Assembly: GCF_036013935.1 (NCBI RefSeq)
Contig: NZ_CP107902.1
Span: forward strand, 1,426,001-1,490,000
Direction of reading: 5' to 3'
Length of the DNA: 64,000 nucleotides
Origin: Streptomyces sp. NBC_00461
GTDB lineage: Bacteria > Actinomycetota > Actinomycetes > Streptomycetales > Streptomycetaceae
Position numbers and translations under genes: made by a program. Of the stretch, positions 54,195 through 63,108 are shown in pieces. The notes below the pieces were generated by a model. The model did not search any database. It had not been told where the DNA came from and saw only the letters and a program-made list of their open reading frames with translations. Each line of letters starts with the position of its first letter. Position 1 is the first letter of the stretch.

Positions 54195-55334
54195 TCAGCC
54201 GACCCGAAGACCGACCGCCAGCGTCAGTTCAAGGACCCGGTGTGGCGATGCGAGATCCGGAAACAGCTCCCGCAGCTGCGACACCCGGTACCGGACCGTC
54301 TGGGGATGGACGAACAACGCCGCCGCCACCTCGTCCCGCCTGCCCTGGTGCAGCAGCCACGCCCGCAACGTCTCCTCCAGCCGCCGTGCGGTCGCGACGG
54401 GCAAGGTCCGCAACGGTGCGAGGGCTCGGGCACGCAGGTCTGCGTACGCGTCCGCGTCGGCGCTCAGCACCAGCTCGGGCAGGTGGTCCTCGGTGTCGCG
54501 AATGTCAGAGGAGAGGGAGCGCGCGCGTACGGCTCGTGCGTACGAGGCGGACGCACGAGTCCATGGCCGGGCCGGGCCGACCACGGCGGTGCGGTCGGTC
54601 AGCTGCCGCAAGAGATGTGATCGGTCGGCATCGGGGACCAGCAGCACACCGGTGGCGTCCGGCAGATCGTCGAGGACGAGGGTGCTCGGGTCGAGCGCAC
54701 GGTAGGCAGGCCGGGCCTGGGCGGCGGGCAGCAGGACCGCGGTCAGCGAAACCGGAGGCTGCCACCCGGCCCGTTGAGCAGAGGCCAGCAGCACGTCCGG
54801 GCTCGCGCCGGCGAAGAGGTCGCGGGCCAGGTGTTCCAGGTGGCGCTCCTGGGCCCTGCCCCGGGCGGCCAGTTCGTCGGCGTGGCCCGCGGCGCTCGCG
54901 GCGGAGAGCTCGTCGATGTACGCGAAGGTCAGCTCGGCGAACTTGGCGACCTCGGCGGCGGGCAGACCTGCGGGTACGGCACCCGCTGCCAGGCATCGCC
55001 AGGCCACGCGGGCGCCGACGCGGTAGGCGCTGAGCAGAGCGTCCATCGAACGGCCGTCTCGCACCTCGCCGCGGCCCAGCTCGTAGGCCGCGTCACCGGC
55101 GTCGCCGCCTGTGGCGTTCCCGCTCGCGAGGTCCAGGTAGTGCCCCAGGGCGGTGCGGACGGCTCGGCGGATGGTGGCGCCCATGCGGCCCGAAAGGGCG
55201 TTGGCGTAGGGAGGGACCTCGTCGATGATCGCCTGGACGACCTCGTCGGCGGTGGTCTTCAGCACGGCCCGAAGTGCGGTGACGGTCGTCTCATCCAGGG
55301 CCAGTTCGCTGGCCCTCCGGATTGCATGGCTCAC
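54195..55334 (-). CDS. PucR/CdaR-type regulator
   Basis: A 379-residue regulator with the C-terminal PucR helix-turn-helix (ARRLEETLRAWLLHQGRRDEV ... FVHPQTVRYRVSQLRELF, given in pieces) and an N-terminal helical sensor domain. GTG at 55334 follows AGGGA. It is divergent from a reductase/desaturase operon, with two perfect inverted repeats in the gap, one overlapping its own ribosome site. Control of lipid desaturation is the likely role. The 53921-54194 gap after it has no gene I can identify. Confidence 0.88.
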   Translation of the reverse strand: MSHAIRRASELALDETTVTALRAVLKTTADEVVQAIIDEVPPYANALSGRMGATIRRAVRTALGHYLDLASGNATGGDAGDAAYELGRGEVRDGRSMDALLSAYRVGARVAWRCLAAGAVPAGLPAAEVAKFAELTFAYIDELSAASAAGHADELAARGRAQERHLEHLARDLFAGASPDVLLASAQRAGWQPPVSLTAVLLPAAQARPAYRALDPSTLVLDDLPDATGVLLVPDADRSHLLRQLTDRTAVVGPARPWTRASASYARAVRARSLSSDIRDTEDHLPELVLSADADAYADLRARALAPLRTLPVATARRLEETLRAWLLHQGRRDEVAAALFVHPQTVRYRVSQLRELFPDLASPHRVLELTLAVGLRVG

Positions 55335-55338
55335 GTTT

Positions 55339-55390
55339 TTGTTCCCTGCGAACAATTCTGCCGACCAGATTTACGTCCTGCGGTCAGGAC
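55339..55390. promoter_or_regulatory. Two inverted repeats in the PucR/desaturase divergent gap
   Basis: TTGTTC-N5-GAACAA (55339-55355) overlaps the ribosome site of the PucR gene. GTCCTG-N4-CAGGAC (55375-55390) lies nearer the reductase gene, flanked on both sides by TTTACG. Both are perfect. Confidence 0.55.
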
Positions 55391-55421
55391 TTTACGCCTT
55401 GAGGCGCAGCAAGCTGGAGTC

Positions 55422-56477
55422 ATGACGAGTGCAGCCCTCCGCAGCAGGGCGTGGAAACTGCTGGAGATGGTCACGACGCCGCTGCTGCCGTCGGACTACC
55501 TCGACCTGGTCAGCCCGTTGCGCGCGGGCGCTGACCTGCGTGGGCGCATCGAGGCCGTGCACCCCGAGACGGGTGACGCCGCGACCATCGTGATCAGGCC
55601 GGGACGGGGCTGGCGCGGCCACACGGCCGGTCAGTACGTGCGGATCGGGGTCGACGTCGACGGGGTGCGCCTGTGGCGTGCCTACTCGCTCACTTCACCG
55701 GCAAAGCGCCAGGACGGCCGCGTCACGATCACCGTGAAGGCGATCCCGGACGGCAAGGTCAGCAACCACCTGGTCCGCAGGACGAGACCGGGCACGCTGA
55801 TCCAGCTCGACCAGCCGACCGGTGACTTCGTGCTGCCGCAGGCCAAGCCCGCCAAGGTGCTCTACCTGACGGCCGGCAGCGGCATCACGCCGGTGATGGG
55901 CATGCTGCGCGACACCGAGTTGGACGACGTCGTCATGGTCCACTGCGCGCCACAGCCGCAAGACGTGATCTTCCGCAATGAACTGCACGACCTGGTCGCG
56001 GACAAGAAGCTGCGGCTCACCGAGGTGCACACCGACACAGACGGCATGCTCGACATCGCCCGTCTCGACGAACTCGTGCCCGACTGGGCCGAGCGCGAGA
56101 CCTGGGCCTGCGGGCCCGCGGGCCTGCTCGACGCCGCCGAAAAGCACTGGAGCGAGCACGGCGTACCAGAGCGTCTGCACACCGAACGCTTCCGCCCCAG
56201 CATCGTCGTCGCCGGCGACGGCGGCGAGGTCACATTCAGCGCCACCGGCAAGACCGTCGACGCGGACGGCGCCACGCCGTTGCTGGACATCGGCGAGGAA
56301 GCCGGCGTGCTCATGCCCTCCGGGTGCCGCATGGGCATCTGCTTCGGCTGCGTCACGCCGCTCAAGGCGGGCGCCGTCCGCGACCTGCGCACCGGCGAGA
56401 TCACCGAGGCCGAGCCGGGCGTCCTCATCCAGACCTGCGTGTCCGCCGCGGCGGGCCCCTGCGACATCGACCGGTAG
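55422..56477 (+). CDS. Ferredoxin reductase with C-terminal 2Fe-2S domain
   Basis: A 351-residue electron-transfer protein: FAD domain (LWRAYSLTSPA), NAD(P) domain (LYLTAGSGITPVMGML, TWACGPAGLLD) and a plant-type 2Fe-2S domain (SGCRMGICFGCVTPL ... IQTC). It passes electrons to the desaturase encoded 7 bases downstream, the pairing known for mycobacterial DesA3 with its reductase. ATG at 55422. Confidence 0.93.
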   Translation: MTSAALRSRAWKLLEMVTTPLLPSDYLDLVSPLRAGADLRGRIEAVHPETGDAATIVIRPGRGWRGHTAGQYVRIGVDVDGVRLWRAYSLTSPAKRQDGRVTITVKAIPDGKVSNHLVRRTRPGTLIQLDQPTGDFVLPQAKPAKVLYLTAGSGITPVMGMLRDTELDDVVMVHCAPQPQDVIFRNELHDLVADKKLRLTEVHTDTDGMLDIARLDELVPDWAERETWACGPAGLLDAAEKHWSEHGVPERLHTERFRPSIVVAGDGGEVTFSATGKTVDADGATPLLDIGEEAGVLMPSGCRMGICFGCVTPLKAGAVRDLRTGEITEAEPGVLIQTCVSAAAGPCDIDR

Positions 56478-56484
56478 GAGCACC

Positions 56485-57603
56485 TTGACCGCCATCGACC
56501 CCACCGCCCACCTGACCGCGGAGCAGATCGAGGAGCTCGGCCGCGAGCTGGACGCAATCCGCGACGAGGTGATCGCCGCCCGCGGCGAGAAGGACGCCGC
56601 CTACATCCGCAAGGTCATCTCGGCGCAGCGCAAGCTCGAGCTGGTCAGCAGGGGCGTACTGCTGTTCTCGATCTTCCCGCCCGCGTGGCTGATCGGCACC
56701 GCCGGTCTGTCCGTGGCGAAGATCATGGACAACATGGAGATCGGTCACAACATCCTGCACGGCCAGTGGGACTGGATGCGAGACCCGAAGATCCACTCCA
56801 CCACCTGGGAGTGGGATCACGTCTCGCCGTCCGAGCAGTGGAAGCACTCGCACAACGAGCTGCACCACACGTACACCAACGTGATCGGCAAGGACAACGA
56901 CCTCGGCTACGGCATCATGCGCGTCGACGAGGACCAGAAGTGGCACCCCTTCCACCTCGGCCAGCCGCTGTGGAACTTCCTCAACGCCTGCTTCTTCGAG
57001 TACGGCATCGCGGCGTACGACCTGGAGCTCGGCAAGAACCTGCACAAGCGCCGCCGCAAGAACCCGGAGTTCCGCGAGCGGGCCAAGGCCGTGGGCCGCA
57101 AGATCCGCAAGCAGGTGCTCAAGGACTACGTGATCCACCCGCTGCTGTCGGGCCCGTCGTTCCTCCCCACGCTCGCCGCCACGTTCACCGCGAACCTGGT
57201 CCGCAACATCTGGTCCCACTCGGTGATCATGTGCGGGCACTTCCCCGAGGGCGTGCAGGTCTTCGAGCGCCGGTCGATCAAAGGCGAGACGCGCGGCCAG
57301 TGGTACCTGCGCCAGATGATGGGCTCGGCGAACATCAGCGGCAGCAGGGCCATGCACTTCATGACCGGCAACCTGTCGCACCAGATCGAGCACCACCTGT
57401 TCCCGGACCTGCCGAGCAACCGGTACGCCGAGGTCGCGGTGAAGGTGCGCGCGCTGTTCGAAAAGTACGAGCTGGAGTACGTCACCGGACCGCTGCCCAA
57501 GCAGGTGTTCTCCGCGTGGCACAAGGTCTTCCGGCTCTCGCTGCCGAACAAGAAGGCCACGGTCCAGACGCCGGACCGCGAGCAGGAGCTGGTCGCGGCC
57601 TGA
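56485..57603 (+). CDS. Membrane fatty acid desaturase
   Basis: A 372-residue di-iron desaturase. Three His boxes are present: HNILHG, HSHNELHHT and HQIEHH; hydrophobic segments lie near 60-85 and 215-245. The start TTG at 56485 has TAGGAG 4 bases upstream, overlapping the reductase stop. It would introduce a double bond in acyl chains, for membrane fluidity. No terminator was clear in the following 128 bases. Confidence 0.94.
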   Translation: MTAIDPTAHLTAEQIEELGRELDAIRDEVIAARGEKDAAYIRKVISAQRKLELVSRGVLLFSIFPPAWLIGTAGLSVAKIMDNMEIGHNILHGQWDWMRDPKIHSTTWEWDHVSPSEQWKHSHNELHHTYTNVIGKDNDLGYGIMRVDEDQKWHPFHLGQPLWNFLNACFFEYGIAAYDLELGKNLHKRRRKNPEFRERAKAVGRKIRKQVLKDYVIHPLLSGPSFLPTLAATFTANLVRNIWSHSVIMCGHFPEGVQVFERRSIKGETRGQWYLRQMMGSANISGSRAMHFMTGNLSHQIEHHLFPDLPSNRYAEVAVKVRALFEKYELEYVTGPLPKQVFSAWHKVFRLSLPNKKATVQTPDREQELVAA

Positions 57604-57731
57604 TCGCCGGTACTGGTTCGGATCTTTCGGCCGTGCCGGCGCCACCGCCGGGTTCGGTGAGATCCGGTGCGGACGGTGGGCGGAGTGTAGACGTGCTGGA
57701 AGGCGGTGACGCGTCACTGGCCGACGGGCCG

Positions 57732-58442
57732 TCAGAAGTCGTACGGCTTCTTGGTGCTCCAGTTCAGCACGTCGGCCTCGTTCCAGCTGAACTGCGGCTT
57801 GTGGCCCTTGGCGTCGACGGAGTAGAAGGGGCCGGTGCGACCGTCCGTGCCGCGCAGCGCGATGGCGAACGAGTGCGCCGTGTGGTTCTTCGAGCCGTAG
57901 TCGAAGAGGTTCACCGCGCTGTATGCCCTGCCTCCGGGCTGGAGCGTGATGTGCTTGTCGCCGCCCGGGTTGTCCTTCTTCGAGTGCGGCAGTGCGGCGC
58001 CGTCGACGTCCTCGCCGAGCTTCACGGCCGGGTACGAGGTGACCCAGCATGGCTTGGTGCCCTCGTTCGACGCGGTGACCAGCAGGTGGTCGCCCTGCTG
58101 ACCGGCGAACCGGTGCACCGCGGTGACCAGCATCTCGTCTCCGCGGCACTGCTGGGCGCCGGCCGTCGTGCCCGCGCTCGCGACCTCGTCCGTCCCGCCC
58201 GAGGCGGTCGCCGGGAGTGCCCCCTCCTTGGTGTCACCAGCGTTGTTGGCCTGCTCCGTGCTGCCCTTGCCGTCCCTGTCGGACGCGGACCGGCTCTGCG
58301 CGGTACCAGCGGCGTGGCCGCCGTCCGCTGCCTTCGAGCCGTCGTCGGCGCCGCCGCAGGCGGTCAGGCCCAGCGCCAGCGCGGCGGTGACGGCGGCCAG
58401 GGTGGCGGAACGGGTGGTACGGCGGGCACGGTGCGTGGTCAT
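57732..58442 (-). CDS. DUF4232-type lipoprotein
   Basis: A 236-residue lipoprotein: signal ending LALGLTAC, a Ser/Gly/Asp-rich spacer to about residue 95, then a DUF4232-like domain (QCRGDEMLVTAVHRFAGQQGDHLLV, KPCWVTSYPAVKLG; given in pieces). Role unknown; such proteins are abundant on Streptomyces surfaces. Confidence 0.8.
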   Translation of the reverse strand: MTTHRARRTTRSATLAAVTAALALGLTACGGADDGSKAADGGHAAGTAQSRSASDRDGKGSTEQANNAGDTKEGALPATASGGTDEVASAGTTAGAQQCRGDEMLVTAVHRFAGQQGDHLLVTASNEGTKPCWVTSYPAVKLGEDVDGAALPHSKKDNPGGDKHITLQPGGRAYSAVNLFDYGSKNHTAHSFAIALRGTDGRTGPFYSVDAKGHKPQFSWNEADVLNWSTKKPYDF

Positions 58443-58917
58443 GATGAAAGGTCCCCCATGGTCTGTCAGGACGCGGCACCTCCCCTGCTCCCGCAGGGCG
58501 ACCGGCCGCCTCGACTGTTTCGCTGCACCCCGTGAGATGACGCGCGGGCGGGCGTAGTTCAGTCGGGTCTGTCCGCATTCGGTAACAGGGCAACTGGGCG
58601 CAGGCACACCGGTGTTCACGCCGCGCCCGTCAGCGGGGCGGCGCCTCCGGCTGCTGCGGCACAGGGGAGGCCACCAGATGCTCCTGCCCCGTCCGCGGAA
58701 CGGTTCGCCGGCGGTCCACCACGCACGCGCCCCCCGGCAGACGCCGGTGATGTCACGCCGAAGCCCGGCCACGCCCCACAGGTCGCCGAGCCGCACTCCG
58801 CTGTAACGGGCAACGCGTCCGGCTACGGCGGCAGACCGAGCAAGCCTGTCCCCCGCTCGGTTCCCGGGCAGGGAAACCCGTTCGCCAGACCGGCGATTGC
58901 TCTGCTTGGCTCGCCCC
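58443..58917. other. Gap without an assignable gene
   Basis: About 475 bp holding the promoter of the leftward lipoprotein gene. A Pro/Ala-rich plus-strand frame is open over much of it but I found no start codon with a ribosome site. Nothing else is seen. Confidence 0.5.
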
Positions 58918-59337
58918 ATGAGTGATCTTCGCATCCGCCACGCCGCCCTCTCGGACATCGACACAGTGCTGCAGTTCTGGCGCGACGCCGCGGAAGGAAC
59001 GAGTATCAGCGACGACCACGACGGAGTGGCCCGACTCATCACACGAGACCCCGAAGCCCTGCTCCTCGCAGAGCGCGACGGCCTCCTCACCGGAACCGTC
59101 ATAGCCGGCTTCGACGGATGGCGATGCTCCGCCTACCGACTCGCCGTACACCCGGACCACCGCCGGCTGGGCATCGCCACCGCCCTGCTGGACGCAGCAG
59201 AACAACGATTCGCCGCCCTCGGCGGACGACGCGTCGATGCCATGGTCCTGGAAGCCAACGAACAGGCACACCACACGTGGACAGCGGCTGGATACCATCG
59301 CGAGGACCACTGGCGACGCTGGGTCAAGCCGCTGTAA
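58918..59337 (+). CDS. GNAT-family N-acetyltransferase
   Basis: A 139-residue acetyltransferase: SAYRLAVHPDHRRLGIATALLDAAEQRF is the acetyl-CoA site (given with R/QxxGxG/A as RRLGIA), and HHTWTAAGYHREDHWRRWVK the end. No ribosome site precedes the ATG, so it may be leaderless. A short copy of its C-terminus follows downstream. Confidence 0.88.
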   Translation: MSDLRIRHAALSDIDTVLQFWRDAAEGTSISDDHDGVARLITRDPEALLLAERDGLLTGTVIAGFDGWRCSAYRLAVHPDHRRLGIATALLDAAEQRFAALGGRRVDAMVLEANEQAHHTWTAAGYHREDHWRRWVKPL

Positions 59338-59375
59338 CCGCCAACCGCCCGGATACTTGTCAGCTGCCAAGACTC

Positions 59376-59432
59376 ATGGTGCTGCGCGCCGAGGACCACT
59401 GTCGGCGCTGGGTGAATCACCTCTCCCACTGA
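59376..59432 (+). pseudogene. Remnant of a second GNAT C-terminus
   Basis: The 18-codon frame MVLRAEDHCRRWVNHLSH matches the end of the preceding acetyltransferase (MVLEAN ... REDHWRRWVKPL) with about 16 codons missing between MVL and the rest. At DNA level GAGGACCACTG-N-CG-CGCTGGGT is shared. It is a duplicate tail after a deletion. Confidence 0.6.
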
Positions 59433-59589
59433 CCAGCTTTGCCGATCCTTTACTATTGCGGGGACGGTTTCGGTCCTCCAATGAAAGGTGTGAGCGTCCG
59501 CCCATGGGCGAGCCTCCCAGTAGTGCACGCAGTACACGACATCGCGCGATCCTTCCGCCCCTGTCCGACGATGGGACGGAGGTGACCCG

Positions 59590-60945
59590 ATGACCGAAGT
59601 GCTCCTCCTGCTGGTGGCGATCCTGCTGTCGCTGGCCTGTGGCGCTTTCGTCGCGGCCGAGTTCTCGCTGACCACGGTCGAGCGGGGCGCACTGGAGCGG
59701 GCGGCGGAGCGCGGCGAGCGGGGCGCTTCGGGCGCCCTGAAGGCCGTGCGGAGTCTGACGTTCCAGCTCTCCGGCGCCCAGCTGGGCATCACCGTCACCA
59801 ACCTGGTCGTCGGCATGCTCTCCGAACCGTCGATCGCGAAGCTCATCGCGGGTCCGCTGGAGGCACTCGGCATCTCGCACTCAGTGGCGAGCTCACTCGC
59901 CCTGGTGCTCGGTACTGCCCTGTCGACCCTGTTCCTGATGGTCGTCGGCGAGCTGGTGCCCAAGAACTGGGCGATCTCCTCGCCGCTGGCCGTCGCCAAG
60001 CGGGTGGGCAACGCGCAGCGCCTGTTCAGCGCGGCCTTCCGCCCCTTCATCAGCCACCTGAACAACACCGCGAACCGTGTGGTGCGCCGCTTCGGCCTGG
60101 AGCCCACCGAGGAGCTGGCCTCCGCGCGCGGCCCCAAGGAGCTGGCGGCGCTGGCCCGGCACTCCGCCAGGGAGGGCGCCCTGGAGGCGGACACCGCCGA
60201 GCTGTTCGTACGGACGCTCAACCTCGCCGACCTGACCGCGGAGAACGTGATGACGCCCCGCGTCCAGGTCATCGCCCTGGAGGTACAGGCGACCTGCGCA
60301 GACGTGGCGAACGCGACCCGGGCGACCGGGCTGTCCCGGTTCCCGGTCTACCGCGGCAACCTCGACTCGGTCGTGGGCACCGCGCACATCAAGGACGTCC
60401 TGGCGATACCGGTCGAACGCCGCACCCGCACCCCTGTCTCCGACCTGATGCGCGAGCCGCTCCTCGTCCCGGAGTCCCTCACCGTCGACCGGCTGCTCGA
60501 CCGGCTCTCCGGCAAGCGCACCATGGCCGTCGTCATCGACGAGTACGGCGGCACGGCGGGCGTGGCCACGCTGGAGGACATCGTTGAGGAGGTCGTCGGC
60601 GAGGTGCGGGACGAGCACGATCCGCACGAGACGCCCGACCTGGCCCCCGCGGGCAGTGACGACGAGGGCCGGTCGCTGTACTCGGCCGACGGTTCGGCGC
60701 GGGTGGACCAGCTCGCGCGCGTGGGGCTGAGGGCGCCGGAAGGACCGTACGAGACGCTGGCCGGTCTCGTGGCGGCGGAGCTGGGCCGTATCCCTGCCGT
60801 GGGTGACCGCGTGGAGGTCGCCGGCTGGCGGCTCGACGTCGTGGACGCCTCGGGGCGCCGGGCCGCGCGGGTGCTGATGCACGCACCGCTGGACGGCGCG
60901 GACGGCCGGGACCACACGATGGACGAGCAGGGGGACGCCCGATGA
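59590..60945 (+). CDS. CNNM/CorC-family membrane protein with CBS domains
   Basis: A 451-residue protein: DUF21/CNNM membrane part (about 1-180; AEFSLTTVERGALERAAERG, GELVPKNWAIS), two CBS domains (about 200-330; VMTPRVQVIAL, DEYGGTAGVATLEDIVEE) and a CorC_HlyC domain (about 350-440). Relatives move or sense Mg2+. GGAGGTGA precedes the ATG. A 29-codon frame at 59503-59593 ends on its start codon. The next gene overlaps by 4 bases. Confidence 0.92.
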   Translation: MTEVLLLLVAILLSLACGAFVAAEFSLTTVERGALERAAERGERGASGALKAVRSLTFQLSGAQLGITVTNLVVGMLSEPSIAKLIAGPLEALGISHSVASSLALVLGTALSTLFLMVVGELVPKNWAISSPLAVAKRVGNAQRLFSAAFRPFISHLNNTANRVVRRFGLEPTEELASARGPKELAALARHSAREGALEADTAELFVRTLNLADLTAENVMTPRVQVIALEVQATCADVANATRATGLSRFPVYRGNLDSVVGTAHIKDVLAIPVERRTRTPVSDLMREPLLVPESLTVDRLLDRLSGKRTMAVVIDEYGGTAGVATLEDIVEEVVGEVRDEHDPHETPDLAPAGSDDEGRSLYSADGSARVDQLARVGLRAPEGPYETLAGLVAAELGRIPAVGDRVEVAGWRLDVVDASGRRAARVLMHAPLDGADGRDHTMDEQGDAR

Positions 60946-61955
60946 CCGCCGTACAACTGCTGATCGGCTTTGCGACCCTCGTCGTCAACGCCTTCTTCGT
61001 CGGCGCCGAGTTCGCGCTGATCTCCGTCAGGCGTTCGCAGATCGAACCGTATGCGGAGGAGGGCGACCGGCGGGCGAAGAGCGTGCTGTGGGGTCTGCAG
61101 CACGTGTCCGCGCTGTTGGCGGCCGCGCAGCTCGGCATCACGCTGTGCACGCTGGTGCTGGGTGTGGTCGCGGAACCGGCGATCGCGCATCTGCTGGAGC
61201 CGGTGTTCCACGCCGTGGGCGTGCCGACCGGTGCCGGGCACGCGGTGTCCTTCGTGATCGCGCTGGCTCTGGCGACGTATCTGCACATGCTGCTCGGCGA
61301 GATGGTCCCGAAGAACATCGCGCTCGCGGAGCCGGTGCGCAGCGCGCTGCTGCTCGGTCCGCCGCTGGTCACCCTGGCCCGGGCGCTGCGACCGGTGATC
61401 TTCACGGTCAACGCCTTCGCGAACACCCTGTTGAAGCTGTTGCGGGTGGAGACGAAGGACGAGGTCGCGGCCACGTTCTCGGACGCCGAGCTCGCCCGGA
61501 TCGTGCGGGACTCGGGCGAGGCGGGCCTGATCGACGACCGCGCGCGGGAGCGGCTGAACGACGCGCTGGAACTGGGCCGGCGCCCGGTGCGCGACGTGGC
61601 GCTCCCGCAGGAGAGCGTCGTCCACGCGCGCGTGGGCATCACGCCGGAGGAGCTGGAGCGGCTGTCGGCCGAGTCGGGCTTCTCCCGTTTCCCGGTGGTG
61701 GACGAGGGCCGCCGCATCGTCGGCTACCTGCACGTCAAGGACGCGCTGGACGCCTCCCCCAGGGACGTGCCGTTCCGGGTGCGGGACATGCGGGCCATCG
61801 CACGCGTCCGGGAGAACACACCGCTGGACGACGTGCTCACCGCGATGCGGGGCAGCCGAACCCACCTGGCGGCCGTGCTCGGCGACGACGGCCGGCTGGC
61901 CGGACTGGTGACCATGGAGGACGTGCTGCAGGAGCTGTTCGGGCAGCGGGCGTGA
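60942..61955 (+). CDS. CNNM-family membrane protein with CBS domains, shorter paralogue
   Basis: A 337-residue paralogue: AEFALISVRRSQIEPYAEEGD, GEMVPKNIALAEP, then CBS domains (FSRFPVVDEGRRIVGYLHVKDALD; LVTMEDVLQELFG). It lacks the CorC_HlyC domain. Overlap ATGA with the first gene suggests the two form a hetero-oligomer. Confidence 0.92.
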   Translation: MTAVQLLIGFATLVVNAFFVGAEFALISVRRSQIEPYAEEGDRRAKSVLWGLQHVSALLAAAQLGITLCTLVLGVVAEPAIAHLLEPVFHAVGVPTGAGHAVSFVIALALATYLHMLLGEMVPKNIALAEPVRSALLLGPPLVTLARALRPVIFTVNAFANTLLKLLRVETKDEVAATFSDAELARIVRDSGEAGLIDDRARERLNDALELGRRPVRDVALPQESVVHARVGITPEELERLSAESGFSRFPVVDEGRRIVGYLHVKDALDASPRDVPFRVRDMRAIARVRENTPLDDVLTAMRGSRTHLAAVLGDDGRLAGLVTMEDVLQELFGQRA

Positions 61956-62022
61956 GCCCTCGGACGAGACGACCGGGCCGACCGACCGATGGGTATGGAA
62001 CCGGGTTACCATCTTTTCCGCC

Positions 62023-62880
62023 ATGCAGACGAACCCCACACACACCAGCCTGGTCGCGGTCGGCGACTCCTTCACCGAGGGCATGTCGGACCTGCTTCCC
62101 GACGGCTCCTACCGGGGCTGGGCCGATCTCCTCGCCGGGCGGATGGCCGCCGTCTCCCCCGGCTTCCGGTACGCGAACCTCGCGGTACGCGGCAAGCTGA
62201 TCAGGCAGATCGTCGACGAGCAGGTCGACGTGGCGGCGGCCATGCGGCCCGACGTGATCACGCTGGTGGGCGGGCTCAACGACACGCTGCGACCCAAGTG
62301 CGACATGGGACGGGTACGGGATCTGCTCACCGAGGCCGTCGAGCGCCTGGCCCCGTCCTGCAAACAGCTGGTGCTGATGCGCAGCCCGGGCCGCCAAGGT
62401 CCGGTCCTTGAGCGCTTCCGGCCGCGCATGGAGGAGCTGTTCACCGTCGTCGACGAACTCGCCGCACGGCACGGCGCGGTGGTCGCCGACCTGTACGGAG
62501 CACCGTCGCTCAGCGACCCGCGCCTGTGGGACGTGGACCGGCTGCACCTGACGGCCGAGGGGCACCGCAGGGTCGCCGAGGCGGTCTGGCAGACACTCGG
62601 CTACGACCCCGAGGACGCCGACTGGCACACGCCCATGGCGGCAACGCCGCCTCCGGGGTGGGCCATGCGGCGGGCGGCGGACGTCCGCTTCGCGCGGCAG
62701 CACCTGCTGCCGTGGATCGGCCGCCGTCTGACGGGCCGCTCCTCCGGCGACGGCCGGACAGGCGCCCAGTTCAGCGCTGAGCTGGGCAAAGCCTTCTGGG
62801 TCACCCCTGTGGACGACACAAACCCCGGCCCCGTGACGGGCTGGCGGCGGGTGGGGCTCCAGGGCTTGTCCGATGGGTAG
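62023..62880 (+). CDS. SGNH/GDSL hydrolase
   Basis: A 285-residue cytosolic esterase/lipase-type protein: Ser in VGDSFTEGM, Gly in YANLAVRGK, Asn in GGLNDTL and the Asp/His pair in DVDRLHLTAEGH. The core ends near residue 200; the last 40 residues (after RSSGDGR) do not look like the usual end and may be a frameshifted or extended tail. No substrate can be inferred. A hairpin follows. Confidence 0.88.
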   Translation: MQTNPTHTSLVAVGDSFTEGMSDLLPDGSYRGWADLLAGRMAAVSPGFRYANLAVRGKLIRQIVDEQVDVAAAMRPDVITLVGGLNDTLRPKCDMGRVRDLLTEAVERLAPSCKQLVLMRSPGRQGPVLERFRPRMEELFTVVDELAARHGAVVADLYGAPSLSDPRLWDVDRLHLTAEGHRRVAEAVWQTLGYDPEDADWHTPMAATPPPGWAMRRAADVRFARQHLLPWIGRRLTGRSSGDGRTGAQFSAELGKAFWVTPVDDTNPGPVTGWRRVGLQGLSDG

Positions 62881-62884
62881 GGCA

Positions 62885-62902
62885 ACCCGCCTGCCGGCGG
62901 GT
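62885..62902 (+). terminator. Short hairpin after the SGNH gene
   Basis: ACCCGCC-TGCC-GGCGGGT, 4 bases after the stop, followed by CGTTCCTT. Confidence 0.6.
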
Positions 62903-63029
62903 CGTTCCTTCCGCAGGCAACGGCGGTGGCAACGCCTGGGACAACCCAGCGTCGTGGCCAAGGACACCAGTTGGCTCACCGCCTCTCCCTGGACCTGACG
63001 AGCAGCCGGCCTCTCCGAGCGCATACGGC

Positions 63030-63075
63030 AGCGAGCACGACCGCCTTGCAGAAGCGCAGGGAGGCCGTGCTCGCT
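63030..63075 (-). terminator. 10-bp perfect hairpin after the lectin gene
   Basis: AGCGAGCACG (63030-63039) pairs exactly with 63066-63075; it lies 33 bases beyond the stop of the leftward lectin-type gene. No other gene is seen in 62903-63108. Confidence 0.6.
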
Positions 63076-63108
63076 CCGTGGCCGAACCGCTCAGGGTTCG
63101 GTAGGGAA

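Noticed and set aside
58616..58813. A 65-residue minus-strand Ala/Gly-rich frame
   Set aside because: No ribosome site or domain; it looks like chance coding in GC-rich DNA.
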